A stretch of DNA of 64,000 nt from Herbihabitans rhizosphaerae (GTDB lineage: Bacteria > Actinomycetota > Actinomycetes > Mycobacteriales > Pseudonocardiaceae), in the NCBI RefSeq assembly GCF_004216555.1, contig NZ_SGWQ01000007.1, positions 62,001-126,000 on the forward strand, given 5' to 3'. Position numbers and translations under genes: made by a program. The notes under the pieces are model-generated. The model was not told the origin of the DNA. It worked only from the letters and a program-made list of their open reading frames with translations, and did no database searches. Below, piece by piece: positions 45,833-56,500 of this stretch (positions are counted from its first letter, which is position 1; every line of letters begins with the position of its first letter).

Positions 45833-45850
45833 CGACACTTTCTCGTGTCG
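45833..45850 (+). terminator. Hairpin after mgtC
   Basis: CGACAC and GTGTCG arms around TTTCTC, 7 bp after the mgtC stop. No T-run follows, so termination is plausible but unproven. Confidence 0.4.
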
Positions 45851-46093
45851 TGCGGTCACATGATTTTCCCGCCGGAAAGGAAACGGAAATACTGTCGACC
45901 CAGGTGTGAACGCCGGTTTGCGGACGTGACGATGATGGCGACATCCGCTCGTGAACTCGCGTTGCGCCTGGGTCGCCCTATTCGACGGTACCTGCCGACC
46001 GCCATATGCTTCTCGGCGATTCCGGCCCCGTATACCCCGGAAATCGAACCCCATTTTCGTCCGCGAGCGAGACGACTGTTCCGGGAGCCACGG

Positions 46094-47470
46094 ATGACGA
46101 TCGTCGAGAACGAGTCCGAACTGCTCGACCCGATCACCCGGCCCAGTCGCACGATCAGCGGCTGGACGGCGTTGCGGCTGTTGTCGCGCCGGGTGCACTT
46201 CCTCGCCGGTATGGCCATCGCGCCGCTGCTGGCCGTGCTGTGCCTGAGCGGGATCGCCTACGCGTTCAGCCCGCAGATCAACGACCTGGTGTACGGCGAC
46301 ACGCTGTCGGTCGGCGCGCCGGGCGGGTCCGCGCGCCCCGTCGCCGAGCAGGTGGCCGCGGCCCAGCGTGCCCGGCCCGGTGCGGCGCTGGAGTCGGTGA
46401 TCGTGTCCGATTCGCCGGACGCCACCACGCGGGTCGTGTTCCCGGCCGGCGGCCACGAGCACCACGGTGGCGGGTTCAACGCCGAGTCGACCACCGTGTA
46501 CGTCAACCCGTACACCACTGAGATCGCCGGCCAGGAGACCACGGTGTCCGGGCGGCCGCCGGTGCAGGTGTGGCTGCGCGAGTTCCACGGCAACCTCAAG
46601 CTCGGCGAGCCTGGCCGGCTCTACGCGGAGTTCGTGGCCAGTTGGCTGCCGGTCGTGGTGATCGGCGGATTGGTGCTGTGGCTCGGAAAGCGGCGTGGGA
46701 AACGGCTGACACCGGACGCGCGCGGCGAGACCGGCCGGGCGCGGACGCGCGGCTGGCACGGCGCGATCGGGCTGTGGATCAGCGTCGGCCTGCTCGCCGT
46801 GAGCGTCACCGGTCTGACCTGGTCGGTGCACGCCGGCGAGCGGGTGGACGACCTCGTGGCCGCGCTCGACGCGAGGTCGCCGAGCCTGAGCGCGCCCGCC
46901 GTCGTCGCCCCGGCCGGTGCCACCCCGATCGACCTCGACCGGGTGATCACGGTCGCGCGTGAGGGTGGGCTGAGCGGCACCCTCACGGTCACCCCGCCGG
47001 CGGCGCGAACCAAGCCGTTCAAGGTCACCGAGTCCTCCGCCGGCCTGCCGGTCCAGAAGGACAGCGTCGCGGTCGACCCGTACACCGGCGCGATCACCGG
47101 CCGGGTCGGCTGGGACGACTACCCGCTGCTGGCCAAGCTGACCACGCTGGGTATCCAGGGGCACAGCGGTGAACTGTTCGGCCTGGCCAACCAGATCGTG
47201 ATGGCGCTGATCGCCGCCGGCGCGCTGGTCCTGCTGGTGCTCGGCTACCGCATGTGGTGGAAACGCCGGCCGGCCGCCGGTGGGCTGCCGGCCTCGCCGC
47301 ACGTCGCCTGGTCGCGCGTGCCGCGTCCGGTGATCGCCGGCATCGTCGTGGCGACCGCCGCGCTGGCCTGGGCGATGCCGGTGCTCGGCGTGACGCTGGC
47401 GGTGTTCCTGCTGATCGACTTCGCCGTGGCGACGGCTCGCGGCCGACGCTCGGGCATGATCGAGGTGTGA
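46094..47470 (+). CDS. PepSY-associated transmembrane protein
   Basis: A 458-residue membrane protein of the PepSY_TM (iron-uptake reductase-like) family. A first helix (HFLAGMAIAPLLAVLCLSGIAYAF), an exported PepSY region with a His-rich loop (GGHEHHGGGF) and VYVNPYTTEI, then YAEFVASWLPVVVIGGLVLW, RGWHGAIGLWISVGLLAVSVTGLTW and further C-terminal helices (ALIAAGALVLLVLGYRMWW) follow the usual order. GGGAG precedes the ATG. Homologues assist ferric-siderophore reduction or metal handling; substrate unknown. The 267 bp before it hold only open frame without recognisable features. Confidence 0.85.
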   Translation: MTIVENESELLDPITRPSRTISGWTALRLLSRRVHFLAGMAIAPLLAVLCLSGIAYAFSPQINDLVYGDTLSVGAPGGSARPVAEQVAAAQRARPGAALESVIVSDSPDATTRVVFPAGGHEHHGGGFNAESTTVYVNPYTTEIAGQETTVSGRPPVQVWLREFHGNLKLGEPGRLYAEFVASWLPVVVIGGLVLWLGKRRGKRLTPDARGETGRARTRGWHGAIGLWISVGLLAVSVTGLTWSVHAGERVDDLVAALDARSPSLSAPAVVAPAGATPIDLDRVITVAREGGLSGTLTVTPPAARTKPFKVTESSAGLPVQKDSVAVDPYTGAITGRVGWDDYPLLAKLTTLGIQGHSGELFGLANQIVMALIAAGALVLLVLGYRMWWKRRPAAGGLPASPHVAWSRVPRPVIAGIVVATAALAWAMPVLGVTLAVFLLIDFAVATARGRRSGMIEV

Positions 47471-47916
47471 CCGAACCGAACACCGGCCCCGGGCTCGTCG
47501 GCGCGTGGAGCCTGGTCTCCTTCGAGTCCCGGATCAGCACCGGCGAGGTGCGCAGGCCGCTCGGCGAGAACGCCGGCGGCATGTTGATCTACACCGCCGA
47601 CGGGCACATGGCCGGCACACTCTGGGAACCGGACCGGCCGCGCTTCGCCGGGGACGACCAGCGCTCCGGCACGCCAGACGAGTACACGGCCGCGGCCCGC
47701 GGCTACGTCCAGTACACCGGAACGTACGAGACCGACGCCGCGACCAATGCCGTGTACCACCACGTCGAGCAGAGCCTGTTCCCGAACTGGAACGGCCGGA
47801 CGCTGACCCGCTTCTACGAATTCGCCGACGGCGGGAACAGTGTCACTCTGCGCACCGCACCGATTCCCTACGACGGCGAGACGATCACCGGCATGCTGGT
47901 GTGGCGGCGGCGCTGA
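47467..47916 (+). CDS. Lipocalin-like domain protein
   Basis: A 149-residue protein starting at GTG overlapping the PepSY stop (47467-47470). LVGAWSLVSFESRISTGEVRRPLGENAGGMLIYTADGHMAGTLW is the Lipocalin_5-type opening, with a closing TLRTAPIPYDG...GMLVWRR strand. Such small beta-barrels are found next to oxidoreductases and may bind a small hydrophobic ligand. Coupled translation with the PepSY protein suggests a joint role, not further defined. Confidence 0.75.
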   Translation: MTEPNTGPGLVGAWSLVSFESRISTGEVRRPLGENAGGMLIYTADGHMAGTLWEPDRPRFAGDDQRSGTPDEYTAAARGYVQYTGTYETDAATNAVYHHVEQSLFPNWNGRTLTRFYEFADGGNSVTLRTAPIPYDGETITGMLVWRRR

Positions 47917-47961
47917 CTTCCGACCAACGGCGCTGCCGTCGCGGTCTACGCGCGGGTGTAG

Positions 47962-48360
47962 CTGCTGTTCGTCGGCGCGGGGATCGTCGCTCACGCCGAT
48001 CAGGCGACCGAGTGGGGCCTGGACCGGATCGCTCAGCCGGATCTCCCGCTGGACGGCAAGTACGCCCCGCCCAATGGCGGCAAGGGCGTGAACGTCGACG
48101 TCATCGATTCCGGCATTCGGTCGACGCACACCGAGTTCGGCGACCGGGTCCGCCCGGGTTTCGCCGTCGACGGCGGCAGCACCGAGGACTGCTGGGGCCA
48201 CGGAACCGGCGTCGCCTCGCTCGCGAGTGGCAGCCGGCTGGGCGTGTCGGCCGAGAGCACGGTCTGGGCCGTGCGCGCCGTCGGCCAAGGACAAGCTCAC
48301 CGGGGATCTCCACGACACCCCGAACCGCCTGCTCCAGGTCCAGCGCTGATCACCTCGTGA
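47962..48360 (+). pseudogene. Subtilisin-family (S8) peptidase remnant
   Basis: Directly after an in-frame stop (TAG 47959-47961) the frame reads ATEWGLDRIAQPDLPLDGKY, then VDVIDSGIRSTHTEF with the catalytic Asp and DCWGHGTGVASLASGS with the catalytic His, all typical of secreted S8 proteases. The GHGTHV motif has Gly for His, and similarity ends after WAVRAV; no serine domain, signal peptide or proper start remains. It is a truncated gene fragment rather than an active enzyme. Confidence 0.78.
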
Positions 48361-48459
48361 GGGTGACACCCCGCGTGCGCCCCCGTTCCGCGGAATCACC
48401 CTCACATTCTCAGCCTCCTGTTGATCACGCCTGACCTGGGCTTTCTCCGTGGCCGACGG

Positions 48460-48477
48460 ACTTTAGCGGGCTAAAGT
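48460..48477. terminator. Hairpin between subtilase remnant and three-gene operon
   Basis: ACTTTAGC and GCTAAAGT (perfect 8-bp arms) around GG, 41 bp after the end of the minus-strand operon. The AT-rich stem stands out in this GC-rich DNA. Terminator or operator use cannot be separated by sequence. Confidence 0.45.
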
Positions 48478-48518
48478 ACGCGCAGGGGTGGTTGTGCGGT
48501 TGTCAAGTTCGGGGCGGC

Positions 48519-51500
48519 TCAGATCCGGATGACGTCGGAATAGACGAGCCGTCCGCCGACGTCGTGCTGCTCCTGCTCGGTGATCACCAGCCGGAACAGA
48601 GCCAGGATTCTCGGCCTGGGCAACCGGATCGTGCTGCTCCACACCGTGGTCCCGTCCGGCTGCGTCGCGGCGGTCAGCGGCAGCCCATCCGGCGAGCCGA
48701 CCGTCGTCCAGTCCAGGTCGCCGGGGTTGCCCACCGACGAGGTCTGCAGGATCGCCGACACCGTGTTCGGCACCGTGGGCGCGGCGCGGGTGCCCGAGGT
48801 CGACCAGCCGGCCACCGTCAGGTCCACCCTGGTCAGGTCCAGCGCGTGCAGCCGGATCGTGGCCGACCGGTCCGGCGCGAGCTGCGCCCACTGCAGCGCG
48901 GCCACCGCGGACAGCTCCACGCCGGCCAGCGAGTTCGGCTGGTAGCGGGCCAGCGCAAGCCGCACGAACGGCTGGTACACCCGGCCGGCGGGCAGCACCA
49001 CGTCACACGCCCACCGGCGCCGCTCGGCGTCCCACTGCACGTCGTGCACGGCGGCCGCGACCATGGCGGCCGGCGTGCGGCCCGCCAGCTCGGGCAGGCT
49101 GAGCGCCGGCTTGCCGTCCGCCGCGAGCGGGAACTGGCCGATGCCCGGGAACGACCCGGTGATCGCCTCGGACTTGACCACCGGGTCGCCGCCGATCTGC
49201 GTCACCAGCTCGCGCAGCTGCACGTCGTTCGGGTCGATGGGGCCGCCGCCGGCCAGCACGATCGCGAGCTGCTCGCCGGCGCCCGAGGAGTACCACGGCC
49301 GCTCGAGGAAGATCCGCAGCCCGCCGCCGCCCCGGACGCGGGTGCGGCGCAGGCCGAGGTCCGCCGACGTCTCGGTCCACCCGAACGTCGGCACCACCCA
49401 GGCCACCTGAGGCGCCTCGGGCCGCGCGGTGCTCGGCAGGTCCAGCGTGACCGCGTCGCTGAGCTTGGTCGCCGGCGGCACCACGATCGCCGCCTCGACC
49501 TTCGTGTTGTCCGGGATCCCGCTGTTCGCCGAGCGCTTGATCGTCCCGGCCCGCTCGTCCACGTCGAAGTCCGCGTCCTCGCGGTAGGCGGTCTCACCGT
49601 CGAGCGAGCGCACCGTCGCGGTGCCGGCGACGATGCCCGCCTCGGCCAGCCGCAGTGGCTCCTGCCCGGCGAACGTGACCTCGCCGCGCTGCACGAAGTG
49701 CTCCAGGTACCGGGTGGTGCCCTCGACGTGATAGCTGACCTGGTGGCGGCGGGTGTCACCGATGACGTGCGTGGCGGCGAAGCTGACCTGCGCGCCGGTG
49801 ACCGGGTCCGGCTCGTAGTCCACCGGCAGCGCGGGCGCCTGCTGCGCGTTCGCCGTGTTGGCCTCGCGCAGCGGCGGGCGGGTGACCGTGGTGCGGGTGG
49901 TCGGCTCGGGCGCCGCCGGGTCGTCCACCGGGTCGGTGCGGCTGGCGACCAGCGCGATCTGCCCGGTGCTCGGCCGGTGCACGCCGACATCGCCGACCAG
50001 CGCGTGCACGGTCGAGCCCGGCGTACGCGGGGTGGACGAGTCGTTGCCCAGGTTCACCAGCGACGGCGCGGTCACCGGCGTGCGCACCGCGTTGACCAGC
50101 GTGAGCTGCCGGCGCGGGGTCACCTGCCACACCTGACCGGCCTGCAGGTCCGCCCTGGTCGCGTTGATCACGTCGGGCGGCGTGCCCTTGTCCGTCATCC
50201 AGGCGACCTGCCCGAGCACCGGCAGGTCGCCCGCGTTCACGCAGCTGGACAACTGCACGATCCGCGTCTCGCCGCGCGGCACCGGCAGCGTGATCAGCCG
50301 CAGCAGCGGGTTCCAGCCGGGGTCGCCCGTGCCTTCCACGACCTGTAGCCGCACCGGCTGGATGTTCGGCCACGAGCCGAGCAGCGGCGGGTCGAACGTG
50401 CCCTTGACCGGTCCGCTCGGGTAGCCGCTGACCACCGCGCCCCGGCAGATCGGGTCCGGCAGCCAGGCCACCGTGAGGGTTCCCGGCACGTACCGCTGGT
50501 GCGGCTGGCGCGGATCGACCGTGCCGACCGCGGTCAGGTCGGCCCGGTCGCGGGTGGCCAGCATCTGGTACTTCGACGGGTCCGGACGGCCGGCGGCGGT
50601 GTCCACCATGCCGTGTTCCTCGCACAGGCCGACGCTCACCTTCGGCGGCGCGAGGTGCCGCACCGGCGGCGTGCCCAGCAGCGGCGCCAGCAGATTGGAC
50701 ACGAAGCCGAGCACGCCGGGGTCCGGCCGCAGCACGATGATGTCCACCGACTCGCCCTCGGTCATCGGCGCGCTCGGCACCACGATCGGCGCGGCCACCG
50801 GGTCGAACCGCAGATGCCGGGCGGGTGGCTTGTCCGCGGGCGGCACCGAGCGGCTGAAGTCGGTGGAGGTCGGGTTCAGCGGGTCCGCGCGGCCGATCAC
50901 GTCCACCGCGCGCATCTGGAACCGGTAGCCGCGGCCGAACCGCAGCACGGGCAGCGTGCCGGGTTGTGGCACGAAGCTGACCTCGAAGCCGGGCAGTCCG
51001 CTGGCCGGAGCCGCCTTCGGCACCCGGTCCGGTGACTCGGTGGTGACCGGGGTGCCGACCGGCGGCGCGACCAGGCTCCACCCGTTCCACCGCACCATCG
51101 ACTCGTGCAGGTACATCATCGTGCCGGTGCCGGCCTCCGGTTTGGCCGTCGCCGCGGTGGACACCGCGCCCTCGTCGTCGGCGGTGAAGGTGCGCCCGCC
51201 GGGCAGCTTGTAGGTGCCGCGCCGCGCGCACAGGGTGTGCCAGCGGCGGGTGCGGTCGTCCCACACGTCGACCACGTATCCCTTGACCGCGTGCTGCGCG
51301 TCGCTGAGCGTGAACCCGCCGGTCGCCGAGTACCACTTGCCGGCTTCGGCGAGCTTGCCGCGCAGCTTCATCGCGCGCCCGGCCTGGGTCAGGCTCAGGC
51401 CGGCGTTGCGCAGTGCCGGCAGGGTGAGCCGGTCGGCCAGCGGGCCAGCGGCGGCGATCGCGGCCTGTCCGGGCAGCGCGATGTCGACGAGCTGGCGGGC

Positions 51501-51839
51501 CAGGTCGAGCAGCCGGGTGGCGGCGCTGTCCACGTCGATCTCGGCCACGCCCAGCTTCTCCGCGACGGCGTCCAGCAGGCCGTTGCCGAGCAGCGCGAAC
51601 CGGGCCGGCGTGAGGTGCACGGGCGTGGCCACCGGCGCGATCCGCACGTTGCCGGCCGGCGCCTGGTAGGTCCACGACGGGGTCGCGCTGACCGTGACCC
51701 CGCCGGGGTTGGACGGGTCGATGCCGGAGCCGGCCAGGTCCACCTCGATCACCCGGATGACACCCAACCGGCGCAACATGGCGGGGTAGTCGGCCATCGC
51801 GGCGAGCGCGGAGTGCAGATCGAACGTCGGCTGATCCAT
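48519..51839 (-). CDS. Very large uncharacterised protein (1106 aa), operon gene 3
   Basis: No family recognised. It opens DLHSALAAMADYPAMLRRLG and has no signal peptide. A helical N-terminal quarter is followed by long beta-rich segments: FGRGYRFQMRAVDVIGR, VDIIVLRPDPGVLGFVSNLL and, near residue 840, LRIFLERPWYSSGAGEQLAIV. Prolines are frequent between segments, as in multi-domain extracellular or particle proteins. The start lies 4 bp after the gene-2 stop. Composition matches the chromosome. A structural role together with genes 1 and 2 is inference. Confidence 0.7.
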   Translation of the reverse strand: MDQPTFDLHSALAAMADYPAMLRRLGVIRVIEVDLAGSGIDPSNPGGVTVSATPSWTYQAPAGNVRIAPVATPVHLTPARFALLGNGLLDAVAEKLGVAEIDVDSAATRLLDLARQLVDIALPGQAAIAAAGPLADRLTLPALRNAGLSLTQAGRAMKLRGKLAEAGKWYSATGGFTLSDAQHAVKGYVVDVWDDRTRRWHTLCARRGTYKLPGGRTFTADDEGAVSTAATAKPEAGTGTMMYLHESMVRWNGWSLVAPPVGTPVTTESPDRVPKAAPASGLPGFEVSFVPQPGTLPVLRFGRGYRFQMRAVDVIGRADPLNPTSTDFSRSVPPADKPPARHLRFDPVAAPIVVPSAPMTEGESVDIIVLRPDPGVLGFVSNLLAPLLGTPPVRHLAPPKVSVGLCEEHGMVDTAAGRPDPSKYQMLATRDRADLTAVGTVDPRQPHQRYVPGTLTVAWLPDPICRGAVVSGYPSGPVKGTFDPPLLGSWPNIQPVRLQVVEGTGDPGWNPLLRLITLPVPRGETRIVQLSSCVNAGDLPVLGQVAWMTDKGTPPDVINATRADLQAGQVWQVTPRRQLTLVNAVRTPVTAPSLVNLGNDSSTPRTPGSTVHALVGDVGVHRPSTGQIALVASRTDPVDDPAAPEPTTRTTVTRPPLREANTANAQQAPALPVDYEPDPVTGAQVSFAATHVIGDTRRHQVSYHVEGTTRYLEHFVQRGEVTFAGQEPLRLAEAGIVAGTATVRSLDGETAYREDADFDVDERAGTIKRSANSGIPDNTKVEAAIVVPPATKLSDAVTLDLPSTARPEAPQVAWVVPTFGWTETSADLGLRRTRVRGGGGLRIFLERPWYSSGAGEQLAIVLAGGGPIDPNDVQLRELVTQIGGDPVVKSEAITGSFPGIGQFPLAADGKPALSLPELAGRTPAAMVAAAVHDVQWDAERRRWACDVVLPAGRVYQPFVRLALARYQPNSLAGVELSAVAALQWAQLAPDRSATIRLHALDLTRVDLTVAGWSTSGTRAAPTVPNTVSAILQTSSVGNPGDLDWTTVGSPDGLPLTAATQPDGTTVWSSTIRLPRPRILALFRLVITEQEQHDVGGRLVYSDVIRI

Positions 51840-51843
51840 CGGG

Positions 51844-53547
51844 TCACTCCGTGTAGGTGAACAGGTCGGCGGTGGTCTCGGTGCTGTCGCCGGCCAGCGT
51901 GGTGCGCACGACCACGTGCACGTCTCCGGCGGCGCCCGCAGGGGAGACGACCTTGAGCGAGGTGGCGGCGACCTCGGTGACCGGGAGCTGCGCGCCGGTG
52001 CCGAACCGGGCCGAGGTGGCGCTGGCCAGGTTGGTGCCGGTGACGGTGACCGTGGTGCCGCCGGCGATCGGGCCGGTGTTCGGGTTCAGCGCGGTGACCG
52101 TGGGCCGGGCCAGGAACGTGTACTCGTCGGCATCCGACTCCGCGCTGGTGCCGCCGTCGGTGGTGACCGTGATGTGCACGGTGCCCACCGCGCCGGCCGG
52201 CGCGGTGCAGGTCAGCGAGGTGGCGGTGACCGTGCCGACGGTGGCCGGCACGTCGCCGAACTCGACGGCCGTCGCGCCGGCGAGGTTCGTGCCGGTGATC
52301 GTGACGGTCTGGCCGCCGGCGACCGGTCCGCTGGCCGGCGTCACCACGGTGATCGCCGGCGCCGGCACGTAGGTGTACTTCGAGGCGGCCGAGGTGGGGC
52401 TGGAGCCGCCCTTGGTGGTCACCACGACGTCGACCACCAGCTCGTCGCCGGCCTCCGGGGTGACACAGGTGAGCGACGTGCCGCCGCTGCCGACCGACAC
52501 GGCGGTGGCCTGCGCCTCGCCGAACGCGACCGTGGTGTTCGGCTTGCCGTCCGGCCCGTTGCCGGCGACGAAGTTGGTGCCGGTGACCGTGACCGTGGTG
52601 CCGCCGGCCGCCGGGCCGCGGTTCTTGTCCACCTTGGTCACCGTGGGCGGCACCAGGTAGGCGAACTTCGCGGCGGTGGACGGCTCGCTGGTCCCGCCCG
52701 GGGTGCGCACGACGACGTCGACCTGCTCGCCGAAAACCCCTCCGGGCGAGCGGCAGGTGAGCGTCGTTTCGCCCAGCACGGTGATCGAGGTGGCCGCCTT
52801 GGTGCCGAACGCGACCGCGGTGGCGTCCGGGATGAACCGCGTGCCGGTGACCGTGACCAGCGTGCCGCCCGCCGGCGGGCCGGCGCCGGGGGAGACCGCG
52901 GTGACCGTGGGCGGCGGCAGCGCCGAGCCGGGCCGCGCGCCGTGGAACAGGTCGAGCTGGGCGAACACGCGGTTCAGCGTGTCGGCGACCGGCTTGCCGG
53001 CGAGCTGCGTGTTGAGCACCTCGGTGAGCAGCTCCGGCACCAGCGCGCCCAGGATCGGCTTGAACTGGGTCAACTCGCGCAGCTCGGTCAGCAGCGGGAA
53101 CACCGTGCGGAAGTCGCGCAGCACGCGCACATGCAGGTCGGCGACGGCGTTGCGGATCGACTCGACCGGGAACGTCGCCACGGCCGGCAGGTAGCTGGCG
53201 TTGGTCGCGCCCCGCGGGTTCACCGGCGGCTGGTACGGCGTGGTCGGCATGGTTCCCGGGAAGATCGCGTCCCAGGTCTGCGTGTCGTAGTCCCCGGTGA
53301 TCTCGACGGCGGGAACCTCGGCGGTGGTCGATCCCTGCGTGATCTTGACCATCCACTGTGGACGGATGGTGGGCCAGGCGCGCGCGTCCGGCCAGTCGCT
53401 CAGCGGTGCCGAGGCGGGCAGCGGCTCACCCTCGGTGGCGGCCTCCGCGGTCAGGCGCGGGCTGACCAGCACGGCCAGCCGCAGCCGGGTGCCGGTCGCG
53501 CCCTCGGGCAGCGCGGTGACCAGGAACGTCTCGATGAAGTGCGGCAT
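51844..53547 (-). CDS. IPT/TIG-repeat protein (567 aa), operon gene 2
   Basis: An N-terminal domain of about 205 residues (MPHFIETFLVTALPEGATGT) of unknown type is followed by four IPT/TIG immunoglobulin-like repeats at roughly 208-298, 299-390, 391-480 and 481-567. Each has P(T/A)(V/I)TxVxPxxGPxAGGTxVTVTGTNF and a closing DVVVTTxGGTS strand. There is no signal peptide. TIG repeats build rods that bind proteins or sugars. It sits 11 bp after gene 1 and 4 bp before gene 3, so the three products are probably needed together. Confidence 0.78.
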   Translation of the reverse strand: MPHFIETFLVTALPEGATGTRLRLAVLVSPRLTAEAATEGEPLPASAPLSDWPDARAWPTIRPQWMVKITQGSTTAEVPAVEITGDYDTQTWDAIFPGTMPTTPYQPPVNPRGATNASYLPAVATFPVESIRNAVADLHVRVLRDFRTVFPLLTELRELTQFKPILGALVPELLTEVLNTQLAGKPVADTLNRVFAQLDLFHGARPGSALPPPTVTAVSPGAGPPAGGTLVTVTGTRFIPDATAVAFGTKAATSITVLGETTLTCRSPGGVFGEQVDVVVRTPGGTSEPSTAAKFAYLVPPTVTKVDKNRGPAAGGTTVTVTGTNFVAGNGPDGKPNTTVAFGEAQATAVSVGSGGTSLTCVTPEAGDELVVDVVVTTKGGSSPTSAASKYTYVPAPAITVVTPASGPVAGGQTVTITGTNLAGATAVEFGDVPATVGTVTATSLTCTAPAGAVGTVHITVTTDGGTSAESDADEYTFLARPTVTALNPNTGPIAGGTTVTVTGTNLASATSARFGTGAQLPVTEVAATSLKVVSPAGAAGDVHVVVRTTLAGDSTETTADLFTYTE

Positions 53548-53558
53548 GTTCCGTCCCC

Positions 53559-56500
53559 TCAGGCGAACGCGGCGCAGTAGGAGGACCAGTCCGAGGCGGA
53601 GATCTGGTCGCCGAAGCTGGGGTCGACGCCGGAGCCGATCTCCTTGCGCAGGGTCACCGAGACCGACGTGCTGAACAGGAACACCTCGACCCGCACCTTG
53701 AGCGTGGCCTCGCCCTCGACCCGGCCCTCCTCGGTGCCTTCCTTCTTGAACGTGAGCCCGAGGTAGAACTCGAGCGAGATGTGGATCAGGCCGAGCACGC
53801 TCAGCTCGCCGACCGCCCGGATGAACCCGGTGATCACGATCGTGTTGCCGACGAACTCGTTCTTGTCATTGGTCTTCGGGCCGAACGCGATGTAGATCCC
53901 GGCCATGATCGACACCGAGCCGCTGGCCACGCCGAGGTCGATCGCCACGGCCGCGCCGAACTCCAGCGAGCCCTCGATCGCCGGCGGGCCGCCGTTCACG
54001 CTCAGCCCGATGGTCAGGAACCCGCCGCCGCCGAGCGCCATCACGGTGCACCGGAACGGCGCCTCGCGGGTGCCGAAGGAGAAGAACAGCCTGGCCGGAT
54101 CGCCGTTGAACGGCAGGTCGAACAGCACGCCGACGGCCAGGTTCTGCACTAGCACCACACCGATCGGCACTGACGGCACGGCGAGCGTCAGCCCCGCCTT
54201 CACCCCGGTCGGCGTGGTGTCGATCTTCACGCCGCCGGGCAGTGCCGGCAGCAGGTCCTTGAGCCTGCTGAGGAACCGCAGATCGCCCTTGAACTCCGGA
54301 GTGCCCAGTTTCAGGTCTATCGACGGCTTGCCGCCGTCGCGGCTCTCGAACCGCAGCCGGTCGATCGGCTGCCTGATCATCTCGACGAAGACCAGCGCCG
54401 CGTTGTTCAGCTCACCGCGCACCACCGACGTGGTGCTGCCGTCGGCGGACGCGGTGATCTTGACCTCGAGGTGCAGCCGCCGGTCCGGGTCGGTGGTCGC
54501 CGGCTCGAACGTGCACAGCTTGCCGGTGCCGACCGGGACCGCCTTGAGCTTCGGCTTCCAGGTGACGACGGTCTCCACCGTGTCGTCGCCGATCCGGTTG
54601 GTGGTGATCTTGGGGATGTTCTGGTCGCTCGGGAGGCTCGGCGCGTCGTCGATCTCGATCACTTCGCGCAGCGGGATCGCGCCGAGCAGCTTGATCGCGG
54701 TGTCCTGGAGGTCGAAGTACTCCTCCGGGTTGAACTTGTTCTGCGCGATGTTCGTCAGGTCGGTGACCGTGCCGTGCACCCGGGACAGCGCGTCCACCGC
54801 GAACTTGGGCGCCGCCATGCCGCCGCCGGCCGCCTGCGACAGGGCGAACTGGAGCGGGTCGACGGCCTGCGCGGCGAACCCTGGCGGCGCGACCGTGGCC
54901 ACCTTCGCCCAGACGTCGCCGGGGTTCGCGCTGCCACCGAATCCCTTGTCCAGGTAGATCTCCGGCTCGTAGGACAGCCGCGTGATGACCTTGGCCGGGC
55001 CGCTGAACGCGTCCAGTTCCTCCACGTGCACGTCGGCGTGCACGAGGTCGGGGAACGCGGCCAGCCGGTCGCCGTCCTCCTTGGTGGCCAGGCGCGCGGA
55101 GATCAGCATCGCGGTCGTGGGGAGTGCCCGATCTTCTTGTGGCACACCGGGTTCCGGCGGTTTCGGCTCGACGAAGCCGACCTTCTGCCCGCCGAGGTTC
55201 AGCGTCCGCAGCGGTTCCTCGGCGGCGGCGTAGGCGGCCATCGTCGTCCCGAGGTTGCCGGGGTTCTCGCCGGTGGTGTCGTCGACCCAGATCATCGGCA
55301 GGTCGGCGCTCACCGTCCGGCCGTCCTTCGTGGTCAGCGCCAGTTGGTACCGCAGCTCGGTCGGCGCGCCGTTCGCGCCGAGCACGCTGACGAAGCGGTC
55401 ATTCTGCGGGAGCTCGGCCAACGGCGGTGACACGATCGTGGACGTGGCCGCGCCGGTGAACGGCTGCGCGCGGCCGGCGAAGGTCTGCAGGCCGGCCGGG
55501 TAGTCCACGGTCGGCACGCGCACCACGATGAAGAACCGCTTGCGCTGAAACGCAAGGCCGTCCTTGAACACCCGCTCGGTGATCGAGAGCAGTGTCGCCG
55601 GGAAGCCGAACGGGAACAGGTATCCGGCCTCCTCGGTCTTGACGTAGTTGTCGCGGCCGAGCCAGGACAGGTGCCGCCAGCCGATCAGCCCGTTGGACGT
55701 CCAGACCGCTTCCAGGTCCAGTGAGGTGCCCATCGGCGAGACCAGCAGCAGCGACGCCTGTGCCGGGTTCTCCGTGGTCGACTTGCGCACGATCTGCTTG
55801 CGGTGGTCCGGGGTGAGCGAGGCCGACTCCGCCTTGGCGGCCCAGTCGTTCGGGTCGAGCGGGTTGGTGATGTCCGGTGTCCAGATCGCGCGTATCGGCA
55901 GTTGGCCGGGCGTCTGGCCGCTTGTGGTGGCCCTCGCGTGCCACAGTTCGGTGCGGCCGTTGCGGGTGACCGGGGTGCGGGCGGCGGTGAAGACGGCGGT
56001 GCCTTCGGGGGAGAGGATGAGGCGCCAGGGTGCTTCGATCGCGGTCACGTTCTGGGGCGGCTCGGTGGTCGGCTCGGGGGAGCCGGGCGGGCGCTGGTTG
56101 GCGAACGGGCTGACGGCGAGCGGGTACTTGGCGAGATCGAGCAGCGTGGGCAGGTCGTAGTCGATGGGGGCGCTGCCGGCGGGGATGCGGACGACGATGC
56201 GGCTCGGTGCGGACAGGCGGGTTTCGATGGGGCGCTCGGGGGTGGGTGGTCCGCTCCCGTTGTCGAAGACGGCGCGTTCGAAGAGGCTTTGAGCGGGGAA
56301 GGTGATCGTCACCAGGCCGTCTGAGGCTGGGTTGCGGAGGGCGAGTTTGGGTGGGCGGCTGGTGCGGACTTCGAGGTTGGTGAGGGAGAGGCTGACGAGG
56401 AGGCCGTCTTGGGCGCGGACGGCGAGGTGGCCGCCGGGCGGGATGATGGCGGCGAGGCCGGCTATGCGGGCGGCATCGGGCGCGGCGTCGCTGCTGGTGC

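Noticed and set aside
44765-47302. 845-codon minus-strand frame across mgtC and the PepSY gene
   Set aside because: Covers two well-supported plus-strand genes and an intergenic region; typical high-GC shadow.
49756-51675. 639-codon frame within operon gene 3, same strand
   Set aside because: Low-complexity Arg/Ala/Gly frame-shifted reading of the 1106-residue protein.
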